From Eutreptiella sp. 'Long Island Sound 2002' (lineage: Eukaryota > Euglenozoa > Euglenophyceae > Eutreptiales > Eutreptiaceae): 64,000 bases of DNA. The stretch spans positions 34,117,319 to 34,181,318 of the forward strand of contig OZ038390.1 in assembly GCA_964036045.1 (NCBI GenBank), given 5' to 3'. Of the stretch, positions 19,562 through 29,164 are shown piece by piece. The position numbers were made by a program, and so were the translations under genes. The notes under the pieces are model-generated. The model saw only the letters and a list, made by a program, of their open reading frames with translations, did no database searches and was not told where the DNA came from. Each line of letters begins with the position of its first letter. Within the stretch, counting starts at the first letter, position 1.

Positions 19562-20783
19562 GACTTCGTTTATAAGGGGCTGGGGGGTTTTGGGATTTTT
19601 AGGCACCCACCCACCCAAGACCAAGCCACCCACCCAGACCCCCCCGACCCTTATAAACATTTGAGGGGGGGGGTTGAGGCGCTCTCCCGGGGCTGAACGG
19701 CTCCCCAGCCCCGTCCGGCTGGTCGTGCTGTGGTTGTAGTTGCAGCTGGAGTCGCTGGAGATGGGGCCTGAGTTGCTGGAGATGGGGCCTGAGTTGCTGC
19801 CTGTCCTGCTGCCTGTCCTGCTGGTCGTGCTGTGGTTGTAGTTGCAGCTGGAGATGGGGCCTGAGTTGCTGGAGATGGGGCTTGAGTTGGGCGTGCAGTA
19901 CTACTGCTAGTACTGCTGCTGCTGCTGCTGCTGCCACCACTGCTGCAGTTGATATTGCTGCTGCTGCTGTTGGTGTTGTAGTTCTTGCTGGTGTTTGTAA
20001 TGCTACTGCTACTGCTGCTGCTGCTGCTGCTGCTGGCATTGTTGTTGCTGCCACCACTGCTGCAGTTGATATTGCTGCTGCTGCTGTTGGTGTTGTAGTT
20101 GTTGCCTGTGTTTGTAATGCTACTGCTGCTGCTGCTGCTGCCCACAGGCTTCTGCTCCTTCACAAAAAACGCTGAAAGAGTCTTTGTAGTCTGCTGGCTC
20201 TTCACCCATTTTTGGTGTCCATCACTTTTGAAGTGCTCACGCTCAGCCTTTCCCACATTGGATATGAGTACTCCACAACCGCAGCTGTACTTCCCAGGCT
20301 GCTGCATAGCAAAGCAAACAATGGGGGTCTGCAGAAACACACAAAGCAACCCCAATGGCAAGACAAAAAATGTCATTGTAGCTCCAAACCTTGCAAAAAA
20401 AGCGAAAAAAAAGCGTCACTGTAGCTCCAAACCTTGCAAAAAAAGCGAAAAAAAAGCGGAGCTCAAAACAAATAACTGTATTGGAAATTGAACCACCGAC
20501 CTTTAAACCCTCACATAGCTGCACAACCGTTCAACTACAGTCTAGTTCTGCTATGGTTATCTCGGATTCAGGTTGTTGAACACCTTCGAAATCGAAAAAA
20601 AAAAGCGCCACTCGCCTGCACACTAACATTAAACGGGGGGGTCCTAGACTACAGACCCACCCACCCAGAGTAAAGTTCTAACAGGGAGGGGGGTCCCAGA
20701 TTTTTGACCCGCCCACCCAGGCTGGGGCACCCACCCAGACCCCCCCCCCCCCCAGTTAACTTAATTCCTTATAAACGAAGCCT
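19562..20783. mobile_element. 1222-bp TIR element with 11-bp target duplication
   Basis: GGAGGACATCA occurs at 19551-19561 and again at 20784-20794. Directly inside are GACTTCGTTTATAAGG on the left and CCTTATAAACGAAGCCT on the right, giving a 14-bp perfect terminal inverted repeat (CTTCGTTTATAAGG) offset by 2-3 bp from the duplication. An 11-bp duplication falls in the range of Mutator-like elements. An inner GTTTATAAGGG/CCCTTATAAAC pair lies at 19567-19577 and 19648-19658. The element carries ACCCACCCA-rich flanks and one zinc-finger ORF but no recognisable transposase. Confidence 0.75.
19651..20307 (-). CDS. Zinc-finger protein with Ser/Asn and Thr/Pro low-complexity tail, inside a TIR element
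   Basis: The ATG at 20307 gives 218 residues. It starts MQQPGKYSCGCGVL, and Cys9, Cys11, His25 and His31 form a C-x-C-x13-H-x5-H finger whose HFKSDGH end recalls transposon-associated and matrin-type fingers. Next comes TKTLSAFFVKEQ, which resembles a PCNA-binding PIP box but lacks its Gln. The remainder is repeated Ser/Asn blocks (CTG/AGC trinucleotide expansion, two near-identical 35-residue copies) and then Thr-Ala-Pro repeats ending APS-PATQ. The frame extends upstream to 20376, adding a hydrophobic stretch, but the domain begins at Met24 of that version. It lies wholly inside the TIR element at 19562-20783. DNA binding is inferred from the finger. An expansion-prone tail argues against strong constraint. 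Confidence 0.45.
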   Translation of the reverse strand: MQQPGKYSCGCGVLISNVGKAEREHFKSDGHQKWVKSQQTTKTLSAFFVKEQKPVGSSSSSSSITNTGNNYNTNSSSSNINCSSGGSNNNASSSSSSSSSSSITNTSKNYNTNSSSSNINCSSGGSSSSSSSTSSSTARPTQAPSPATQAPSPAATTTTARPAGQAAGQAATQAPSPATQAPSPATPAATTTTARPAGRGWGAVQPRESASTPPLKCL

Positions 20784-21039
20784 GGAGGACATCAATGCCG
20801 TGGAACAGACCCATGTACAATGGGCCGGCCGTGTGCATGCGTGGCGGTGGCAATGACTGACCGCAGGACGCAAGTGACCAATGTGATAAGAGGCCAAATT
20901 CGCAAATTTGGTCCTGGTATTCACTCGACCTTATGCCTCCAAACTTGGTTGGATTCAAAGAGATTACACAGCATGAAGGAGGTGCACTGCACGCGCCTGG
21001 AAGCCGTATCGTATTCCAATGAAAAGTAAGAGGGAGCCG

Positions 21040-23075
21040 CGGGCACGGACAAGATTGGTATGGCACAGCACTGCGAAACATAGCGTGGGCACAGGAGATG
21101 AGCAACACGGTGGTGCAGCCCGTGAATGCCTTACGCGCCTTGAAAACAAGGGATCAAATACCCTTGGACGAAGAGGGCAGGGGAAGAAGTATGCTGCAAC
21201 CCGTGCACCATGACGCAACTTGCACAATGCATGCGCCTCTGTTGCTAGAAGTCGTATCGTATTCCAATGAAAAGGAAGAGGGAGCCGCCGCTCAGTGGGC
21301 AAATGCTTCAGGGACGAACAGCAGACGCACCAAGAGTGCTGGTGGAATGCAGCCGCACCGGGTTTTGACAGAGGGCGGCGGGCAACTGGCCGCTGGGCCC
21401 TGGAGAAGGAGGCAAAAGAGGCACAGGACAGGAGGGACGGTGTAGACCCCAGGAGCAAAAGGAAAGCGCTGGATCGCAGCTGTGTGCTGCAACGTAGGAC
21501 AGGGGACTGCCCAGCATTTCTGTCGGACCCAGGGCGCACCACAAATGGGGCTGGACAGGGGGGGTACCATGGAACACACATTGCAGGCATCCCCCGAACC
21601 TTCCCCTCAAAACACAAAATGGTGCCCAACAGCCCAGCACTACAGCACTACTACAACAGCACTACAACACAAGACAACATGGAAATGCAGCCACTCCCAC
21701 ACTTTGCACCCAAGTTGACCACTCCTGCACAAAGCAGCAAAACTCATTATCTTATTGTTGGAACTGAAAGAGCCGTGGGCATGAATATTGAAGAAACACA
21801 GGGGGTCACATGGCTTAACGTGCAATCAAATTCCATGGTCGTTGTGGCAGCGTGGCTCGTCGCGTGGGGCAGCAGCACGGCTCAGCACGAAGGGGTGGGA
21901 AACGAAAAGAATCGTTGCACTCCGCGCATACAGTGCGGAGTTCAAGTATGGGCTATGTTTGGAATCTACTTCCCCAAACCAGTCGGCATTGCCCCTCCGG
22001 CTGAGTTCACGCGATATCCGTCAGAAACCGCAGCAGGCCATGGCCGCGCTGTGAAACCCCAGGCGCCAGGAGTGGCAAATGCATGTCTGGCTGCCTCTTT
22101 ACTGTAGTGACACGCCTCCCTCTACCAGTTCACGCCAGCGCCGGCAATGGAGCGCGATCCCCATCCCGCATTTGGAGCAATAGGCCCCTCCACTGCAGCC
22201 TCAGTTTGAGGTGGTTGTACAGATGCCATGTGTTGCGGTGCAGTCTGTTGTGGCGGAGGGAGTGGCTGCACGGTACTCGTGCTGAGGGCAACGCCCAAGA
22301 GGCAGACTATGCTGTGGGAAGACGGCACAGCATAGTCTGTACTGTGGCCTCCAAATACCAGAAAGTGTGACATTGAACTGCCTTTACGAAACAACAAATC
22401 ATACCCCACCCCCACCCCCGGTAGCAGGCATGGCCCGCAGGCAAGTGGCTCCAATTAGCAGAATCCTTAACCTCCTTGGAGCACATTCTGTCGATAGAAG
22501 CCCTTTACATTGCCTGCCGGCAAGTAGTGGGCCACAATGTAACCTTTGCCAGAGGAGTCGCAGCTCATCCCCACGTGAGTGGTCTCTTTCCATACCACCT
22601 GCGTGAAATGTCCGCATCCAGACATGCCATCCATGTCAGTCTCGGGGGTCCATTTGTAGCCGGGGTGCGTCAGTTCATCGTACCATGACTTTATGGCGTC
22701 CTCCGCCCCATAGTAGCCCGGCTTCCCCTTGAAGATGTTCTGCCCATAGTCCTTGTTGTGGGTGTGCTGGACGCCGTCAAAGCGAGTGCTGAAATCCGCT
22801 GCCTTTTGCGCCTCCTCAGCGCATTCGATGCTCCATTGCAGTGGAGGCGCACTGTGCAGCATTCTCAAGTCATTGTGCACTTTCAGGGTCTCCGCAATCC
22901 ATCCTTTGTCGAATCTTGCCTGGTCTTTCAACTTGGTCACCATCATTTTCGTGGCCCCCGGACGCGGCAGATGTTGGTCGAATGAATCAGCCCCGTTGTC
23001 AAACGCGTCGCCTGGCACTGCATTACCATAGCAACAATTGCCCATCACAGAAAGAGTGAAAGGCAACAGCTCTGC
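21040..23075. repeat. Segmental duplication, copy 2 (partner 6075-8100)
   Basis: It matches copy 1 in direct orientation at both ends and in inverted orientation at 21985-22265. A block CGTATTCCAATGAAAAG followed by AAGAGGGAGCCGC appears twice here (about 21009 and 21256) but once in copy 1. The stretch 21380-21980 is unique to this copy; it includes a 270-codon plus frame at 21295-22107 that crosses both duplicated and unique DNA and is probably fortuitous. Confidence 0.85.
22467..23045 (-). CDS. CAP-superfamily (GAPR-1/PR-1-like) protein, copy 2
   Basis: 192 residues, about 90 percent identical to copy 1 by eye. CAP1 (GHFTQVVWKETTHVG) and CAP2 (YIVAHYLPAGNV) are unchanged, as are the two His, the Glu of SWYDE and the Gln that replaces Glu in YGQN. 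Differences cluster at the N-terminus, which reads MGNCCYGNAVPGDAFDNG, three residues shorter, keeping Met-Gly-Asn-Cys. So the lipidation signal is conserved while neighbouring residues drift, which suggests both copies are functional. The start is the ATG at 23045 and the stop is TAA at 22467-22469. The leader upstream is pyrimidine-rich (TTGCCTTTCACTCTTTCTG), compatible with a splice or trans-splice acceptor, and differs slightly from copy 1. Confidence 0.9.
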   Translation of the reverse strand: MGNCCYGNAVPGDAFDNGADSFDQHLPRPGATKMMVTKLKDQARFDKGWIAETLKVHNDLRMLHSAPPLQWSIECAEEAQKAADFSTRFDGVQHTHNKDYGQNIFKGKPGYYGAEDAIKSWYDELTHPGYKWTPETDMDGMSGCGHFTQVVWKETTHVGMSCDSSGKGYIVAHYLPAGNVKGFYRQNVLQGG

Positions 23076-24239
23076 AGAGGAGGTAGGCCATCATCAATAC
23101 TCATCCCTCACAAGCCCCCCTTGCGTCCTGACCGAGCACTACCCACAAGTACAGCATCATCCGGGGCGATGTGTGAGAGGAGTGAAGGCATGCAGTCCCA
23201 GAAAATCAATGCGCGGTGACCCCCAGCCTCCTGGCAACAAATGGATCCGATTTCCACTCTGCAATACACAAGAAACGACTACAGCTACAACGCTGACAGA
23301 CTTGCAACTGTCGGATTACCTCACGTCGAAGCAACAAAAAATGACCAGAAATGGACGGAACCAACGCCTGGTGTGGCTTGGACAAGGTTGTTGCTTGCTT
23401 GTTGTTTGTACTTCCTTCTACAGGGCATCCCAGATCTAATATAGACGCCAGTGCACCATTAGCACCACGCAGACTGCTAGACGCCACATGGGGAGGAAAC
23501 TGACTTGTGCTTCTCATGTCATGCATGGGACGTTGCTATTGTCCTTCAGGACAACAGCCACACCGTCGCCTCCTCCAAAAGAGGGATCCTGGTATCTGTG
23601 TAGACTGGGAGAGACGACAGCATAGTATTGTGGCAAACAAAAACATTAGAATATAGCCGATGGGGAACGCGAGGCTCGCCTTGGCACCAGCCCCAAAAGG
23701 TGGCAGTCAAAGAATGTCCTTACTGTGCAATCCCCCACATAGTGTCATACAGCTATCGTGCTGGCTCTTGTTGCTTTTGCAGCGCACTATGCATGGTCCA
23801 CATGAAATAGTACCCATCGATGGGACCAAACACTCTTCTCCACAGAGAATGGAAACCTTCAGGATGCAGAAACTAACCCCGCCCCCCCTCCCCCCCGTCC
23901 ATCGCCAAGCGGTCTTGTACCATTTTGTGCGCAAGATTATTCTTGCTCGCATCAAAGAGCCTTTGACAAAAAGCCTTCTTGCAGCCTAGGGCGGTGGTAG
24001 GAAACACATGTGGCCCGCACACAAGCAATGCGGGGCCCCCACACATGCAATGGTTATTTTTTTCTCCTATGGCATCCAACACAGTGTTTGTTCACAGTCA
24101 TTCATCTCACATTCTAGGCCACAAACATGCCTGGCCCCACAAAGACAGTGGCGTACAGAGGGAAGGGGTGGAGCATACGCTCATTGAGAGCATCCCTTCG
24201 GTCCATGTACTCTGCCTCATCCCTCCCTGTATTCCCTCT
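23076..24239. other. No gene recognised
   Basis: Short frames only. CTTGGACAAGG at about 23379 resembles part of the GTAC-element core but stands alone. Confidence 0.5.
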
Positions 24240-24401
24240 AGTTTACACTCCCTTCCTCTGCACACAGCATAGCACACAAAACTCTCTGTTGCCAAAATGC
24301 ATACATGAATACATCAGCTGCAATTCCAGGGCATGCTCTAAACTTTAGTTTCTAACGGAAACTACAGTTTACACTCCCTTCCTCTGCACACAGCATAGCA
24401 C
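24240..24401 (-). repeat. 3' split direct repeats B1-A2-B2 of the YR retrotransposon
   Basis: B2 at 24240-24275 and B1 at 24366-24401 are identical 36-mers beginning (plus strand) AGTTTACACTCCC. Between them A2 (24295-24370) matches A1 at 29911-29986. A2 ends in a nested hairpin AAACTTTAGTTTC-TAACG-GAAACT-ACAGTTT. A2 and B1 overlap by five bases; 19 bp separate A2 from B2. Confidence 0.85.
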
Positions 24402-24829
24402 CAAACCCTCTGGGCCCTATTCCAGGAGGAAAGGATTTTCCTCAGTTGCATGCAGTACCACACGGCATGAAATAAGGCAGTGGGTATGCTGTCATCGGCT
24501 GCTGCAGCGCGTGCGCCTAGTAACGCACTAGACCAGGTCACATGCCGACGCTGACAGAACAAGGGGGTAGGCCAGTGGCCGTACCTGCAAACAAAGAAAA
24601 GACAGCGTATGACGCACATATTACATAGGGAAGGCATGTGGCACCCCCCCCCCAAGCCAGCGGGAGCAGAGACTCCCTCCGGTAGTGCCCCTATCCCACC
24701 CCCCCCAAAACAAAGTGGGGAGCGGTCCATTTGTCACGTGGTCGCATCAGGCCAAGGGAAATTAGCCATTGCAAAGAAGTCCTAGAAGGGAAAGGGGGCT
24801 CTCTCTTGGGCCTGCCCAAAGGATGACTG

Positions 24830-25473
24830 TTCACAGTCAAAGTCAGTCAATCTGCCGCGTCCGCCGGTTTCGGACAGAGGGGACATGAAACCCAACAATC
24901 TTAATCCCACACCATCGCCTCAACCAGCGTTGTTGGCCAGCGCGGAAAATCGCACATCTCTACCCCTAGATCTGGCACCTTGCAACATTGCTATTGCTAC
25001 CCACGCAGACCTAGTTCCATGCCATATAGGAAGCCAGTTGAACTCCTTGTACCTAGCCCCACAGCTCCGCCATCTGCAATGTATTGATCCACTGCGGACA
25101 TGAAAACGTGCGTATACCCCCCACTGGGAAATACACCCCCACGGTGAAGGTCACGGGACTTGTCGGTGCCGCATCAGTGAACAAGACGCGCTCCTGCCAA
25201 CAAGCGGGGGGCTCTGCTTGTATGCGGGCTTTTGTCGGAATATCTCTGAGGCACAAAAGCGAAGCATATGGCAGTCAGAATCAGTCTCCACAACTCCCGG
25301 GGCACTTGATCTCCACCTGCATGTTTCCAGCAGTAGGCACCCGCCAAAAAAGGGCTTAGTCCTGCAGCCGGGCAGAAGGCCCACTCTAGGCGTCCCAGTA
25401 GCCTCTCCATTCCTTTTCTGTTCAGTGACCCCGACACCATCAGAAACCACAGCTTCACAAGGCCTCGCAGCAT
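24830..25473 (-). pseudogene. RT thumb/connection and RNase H region of the YR retrotransposon
   Basis: A frame from 25473 has RLLGRLEWAFCPAAGLSPFL followed by AGAYCWK, a conserved connection segment of DIRS/gypsy-type polymerases. After a frameshift, 25053-25256 reads RVLFTDAAPTSP and later LQMAELWG, giving the first Asp and the Glu of RNase H. Further frameshifted traces (LASYMAWN, CVGSNSNVARCQI, GQQRWLRRW) fit the next strand and helix; Asn replaces the expected Asp of the third catalytic position. Multiple frameshifts make it inactive. Confidence 0.55.
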
Positions 25474-25476
25474 CCC

Positions 25477-25670
25477 CTATCTATTTTCAAGCGTACCACT
25501 TTCAAGGTCGAATATCTTCCCAACGAAATCCATGCGCCCGGCCAGCTCCGTCTCGGACTTGTGGCTGATGATGAAACCGGCTGTCTTCAGCCTGTGCTTG
25601 GCCCATCGGACCGCTCTACTGGCGAACCTTCCGGTGCCCAGGATTAAGATGTCGTCGAGGTATACGAAGA
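25477..25670 (-). pseudogene. YR retrotransposon RT, C-terminal palm (YLDD)
   Basis: The minus frame contains FVYLDDILILGTG (catalytic YxDD box), then AKHRLKTAGFIISHKSET and MDFVGKIFDLESGTLENR. This is the usual palm-to-thumb succession of DIRS/Ngaro-type RTs. It is separated from the N-terminal half (26560-27289) by about 0.9 kb of low-complexity and foreign DNA. Confidence 0.65.
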
Positions 25671-25825
25671 ATAGCACTAGAAGCACTAGAAGCACTAGAA
25701 GAATAGAACATTGAGGGACATGCCCACGTCTGCCAAGTAGTGCACAATCGCCTCTACGTACTCCAGAAGTTGCGGTAGCGTGTGTGCTATCAGCAGGAGG
25801 TCGTCGGAATACGCGGGTTGGAGGG
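25671..25825 (-). pseudogene. Fragment of a second RT (YSDD type) nested in the first
   Basis: A frame different from its neighbours reads AYSDDLLLIAHTLPQLLEYV followed by EAIVHYLADVGMSLNVLF and a stop. This is a complete motif C and following helix of a non-LTR-type RT. Its left border is a repeated nonamer (GCACTAGAA, about 25675-25700) and its right border a GGGTT-type tract (25828-25858). It must come from another retroelement inserted in, or recombined into, the YR element's RT. Confidence 0.55.
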
Positions 25826-25827
25826 GT

Positions 25828-26560
25828 GGGGGGGGGTTGGGTTGGGTTGGGTTGGGTGAAGGCCTCACCTGGTCGCCTACCCACGGTCCGCGCCGCCTTC
25901 CCTGCCGGACCCGACCGGGCGGCTGTACCAGGGTGTCCGGTCACAAGGCCTACCGGACTGCTGACCGCCCCCAGACCCCGCGGTGGCGCTCGCGGGCGGG
26001 AGATGCCGCCGTGCCTGTGTGTATGTGCCCTTGTGTGTTTGTGGAGGGGGGGGGGGGGGGGGGGCTGTGGCACACCTGCTTGCTCCATTGTTGTTCGGCG
26101 TTGGCGCACATGGTGCGGGGAAGTGTGTGCCTGGTGCTCCAGGCCCCGGCAGGGAGGCTGGAGAGCCTGACTCTGAGCCCGCCGGGGGAGATGTGGGCCT
26201 GGGCTCGCAACCTCCACGTCACTAGGACATGCTACCCAACCACTCCACGACTGCCTGTTGGCACGGGAAGGCGGTGGTACGTGGCACGACTGGGGTCAGA
26301 CCCGCACTCCTTGACTGCCTTAGGCACAGGTGGTGCTGCCACGCGGGCAGGGTCCGGCTCCCCACGGCCGAGGGCGTACCGCGGGCAGGTGGAGGGGCAC
26401 CAGGGCGCAAAGAGTGCTTCCCTGCCCTGGGTGCCACCGGTGCTGGCTGCACTGGCTGCGGCGCTACAGCCCGCGTAGACGAGGGGGCCCAGAGGGCACC
26501 ACACCCGAATGGCCTCTCCGTTTGGGGGGGGGGGGGGGGGTTGCCTGCTACAGATCTTGC
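25828..26560. other. Low-complexity DNA splitting the RT halves
   Basis: GC-rich stretch with a (TTGGG)n tract at 25836-25858 and long G-runs at 26046-26064 and 26523-26540. Long frames on both strands encode Pro/Ala/Arg-rich peptides. They look like by-products of base composition. Confidence 0.5.
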
Positions 26561-27289
26561 TGGGGCTACTGCTGCTTCCGCGGCTCCTGCTGCCTGCAGC
26601 CACCAAACAGACGTACGGACCACGTTGTACACCAGCTTTTGGCACAGCAGAGGGGAATATTTCCATCCAAAGGGAAGGGAGTTTCATATGTACTGGGTGT
26701 CCCCAACGCACACGCTGAGGGCGCCGACCCATTTTTTAGGTAGCCAAATACTCCAAAAACAATTGGATAAGTCCAGCTTCGCGAGATAGAGTTTTCGTCG
26801 CCCTTCCAGCATGAGCGCCTTCCAGAGTTGCTCAGTTTGCGGCAAGTGGAAGCCGTGAGGCTTCCTTGCGTCACTGTCATTCTGTTTGACACAATTGAGG
26901 ATAAATGGACATTTCTCGCTGGATTTGGGTCGAACTTTCGCCACGTCCATCCCATCGCGCTTACTGAGGGCCCCATCACGCACCAGTGTGTCCAACATCT
27001 CGCTTACCCCTACACCATCGAAGGGGCCAACCCCTCCCGATCGTTCCTTCCACTCACGGTACTTTTCCTGGAGGTTTGATGGAACATACCGTGACCAGAG
27101 GGTGTTCTGCAGCCGCACATAACCCACTGGTCCCAGGCTTCTTGCCGCTATCGTCGGGTCTACACCCTCCTGCTCTTCCTCGTCGTTGTAGTAGCTGTCC
27201 TCATGTTCCAGGTCGATTCCTTTCTCCGCTAGCTCTATCAAGCGGCCCACCACCACCGGCAGTGTCTCCGCCCTACGCTCCCCCGCCAC
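26560..27289 (-). pseudogene. YR retrotransposon RT, N-terminal half
   Basis: The frame from 27289 begins MAGERRAETLPVVVGRLIEL, continues through an acidic linker, then KVRPKSSEKCPFILNCVKQN and LYLAKLDLSNCFWSIWLPKKW. The last is motif A (catalytic Asp in LDLSN). After one TAG the same region reads NSLPFGWKYSPLLCQKLVYN, the LPFG box upstream of YxDD. The match to DIRS/Ngaro-type RT is good. The missing part between LPFG and YLDD is replaced by low-complexity DNA. Confidence 0.65.
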
Positions 27290-27548
27290 CTCATAGACCC
27301 CGGCAACAGTTGGCCCACGGCCTCAAACAGACCCTGTTGTTCGTCCTTCCCCATGAGCCGGCACACTCTTTCGTGCACGGCTAAGAGATCCAGCCCCATG
27401 GCCCGGTCCAGCTCTCCAAGAGCTTCTAGTCGGTGATGTTGCATCCATTGCCGCCTAATCCTGCCTGTGCGCCCGTACAAATCGGGTTTTCCTCCTCTTA
27501 CGGGCGGCCATCCCAGCGGCTCCTAAGATGTTGCCGTCGGCTTGCGCT

Positions 27549-28340
27549 TCAGCCGCCAGTTCTCGGATCTCCTTTCGCAACCAAGCCGCCCACCACATTT
27601 TCGACAATTAGTCTCCGAAAAAAAGATGGTATCCATCTGCGCCACACACTGGTACTGGTTGCTCCCCGCTCCATGAAACGCCAGGCGTGTTTCGGCTGCA
27701 TGTATCCCCTAGCCACCGATGGTGACTCCCCTCCACGTGCAAGCATAATGATCTGGTTTCGGGCACCCGCTGCCCAGGGTTGCCTCACTCCACCTCTCCG
27801 AAGGCAGTGCCACCTCTGGTGTTCGATATCCGTGCTGGTGACGAGACACACTCAGGCCTCTTCCAAATCCGCCGCTAATTGGAACCCATGAGGGCGGTCC
27901 AACGCCACCCCGCGCATCGGTCGTTCCTCCTTGCTGACCCGCATCGTCGGCGTCCACGGCTCCAGGTACTACTGATAGTCTCCCCGTCCTGATTTCTCCC
28001 CCACGAAGCATACCTTGCCGTCTGCAGGCCATGAAATCGTCCCGGCTTCGCCGACTCGCAGGAGGTTTGTGAGGGACAAGACAGCCAGTTCCATGAACTC
28101 GAGCTTCTTCCACTCCCATATCTCCTTGCGCTTCGCAATCTTGTAGGTGATGTCGCCTTCCGCCCATTGGATTCTGTTCAGATTTCTGGGCAGTCTGAGC
28201 CTCTCCAAGGATCCCGCAAAAAACCAGACCGCTGGCGCCACGACCGGGGAGATGACCGCCATCTTCTCTGCCAGACACAAACGTGACGAGAGGACTTTGA
28301 CGTGTGTTTCGTACTGGCCATCCCTGGCCACTTGTAGCAC
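27549..28340 (-). pseudogene. Tyrosine recombinase of the YR retrotransposon
   Basis: The frame from 28340 reads into KLEFMELAVLSLTNLLRVGE with AGTISW, the box A region whose Arg is catalytic. After a stop or frameshift, DIEHQRWHCLRRGGVRQ supplies the H-x-x-R of box B, and PSVARGYMQ about 30 residues later has the catalytic Tyr in its usual context. Upstream MAVISPVVAPAVWFFAGSLE is the preceding core helix region. Location between gag and RT is as in VIPER. At least two frame breaks are needed to join the parts, so it is not functional here. Confidence 0.55.
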
Positions 28341-28412
28341 ACTCTCCCTGAGGGCTTCGCGGGGCGAGAGGAACCTATTGATCCTACTGAACCGGAGAAA
28401 TTTGTAATGTGC

Positions 28413-29130
28413 TCATGTGTACGGCTTTTTGGTGTTGTCCTCCAACTTTCGCCACATAGGGGCCTCGTATGAGCAGCTGACTTCACGATCCGCCTTCTCA
28501 AGCATGGACCCCAAGGCGTTCCGCATTCGTACCGCCTGCTTGTTCCGCTCGCATGTCCCATAAGCCGCCTGTAACCCCCCTTCCGGGATTGGGCGGGTCA
28601 CCCGGGCCACCTCAGTGGCACCCATATTCGGCGCTCTGGAACGCCCAGTGGCGGTTACCACAGAACTTGCAACTTTCGGAAGGTGGGTTGGAGCAGTCTT
28701 GCCACATACCTTTGTTGGTGTGAAAGTGTCTCCGCCCATTGATTAATCTGACCTCGTAGTCCTCGGGCCGGACCCTTCTAGGCTTCACGGAGCCTTCATT
28801 CCTCCCGGCGCTCTGTGTTTTCGATTTCTTGCCACTGTCGGAGGATCAGTCTGAGTCACACGATGAGTCACTAGAGGATTCTCCACTTGAGGTACTCGTG
28901 GACTCACTTGAACAGTCCGAACCTCTTGACGAATTGGACAGTATTTCCAACCTCTTTCGGTCCTCCTCCTTCCTACGTTTTCGCCCCCTCCGGGCCCTTT
29001 TCTTCGCCTTCGCCTTGGCCTTCTTCCTCTTCTCCTTCTCCCGTTGTTCCCTATTTTTGGCCTCATCCTTCAGGAACCGTCGTCCATCTCTCTCCAACTC
29101 CACGATGACTTTCCACAACTCTTGCGCCAC
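28413..29130 (-). pseudogene. Gag C-terminal part: charged domain and zinc-binding motif
   Basis: 28846-29130 encodes an uninterrupted Lys/Arg/Glu-rich helix followed by a Ser/Asp-rich stretch. Downstream, a frame at 28615-28695 reads CSNPPSESCKFCGNRHWAF and ends CH, a candidate zinc knuckle (C-x7-C-x2-C-x3-H). The longer open frame at 28413-28739 is a shifted reading of the same DNA. Nucleic-acid binding is inferred. Confidence 0.45.
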
Positions 29131-29164
29131 AACTCCCTGGGAACCTCATCACTACTCGCCCTAG

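Noticed and set aside
20473-20545. tRNA gene on the minus strand
   Set aside because: A 6-7-bp acceptor-like pairing (ACTGTA/TACAGT) and GGTGGTTCAATTTCC are suggestive, but the anticodon arm cannot be folded; left as a possible relic inside the TIR element.
21295-22107. 270-codon plus-strand ORF
   Set aside because: It crosses from duplicated into unique and then inverted DNA, has no recognisable domain, and is not preserved in the partner duplicate.
25836-25858. Telomeric repeat
   Set aside because: The (TTGGG)n tract has only about four units and sits inside a broken RT; too short to be telomeric.
25780-26478. Long plus-strand ORFs rich in Gly, Ala and Arg
   Set aside because: They run through G-runs and a (TTGGG)n tract antisense to an RT; composition alone explains them.
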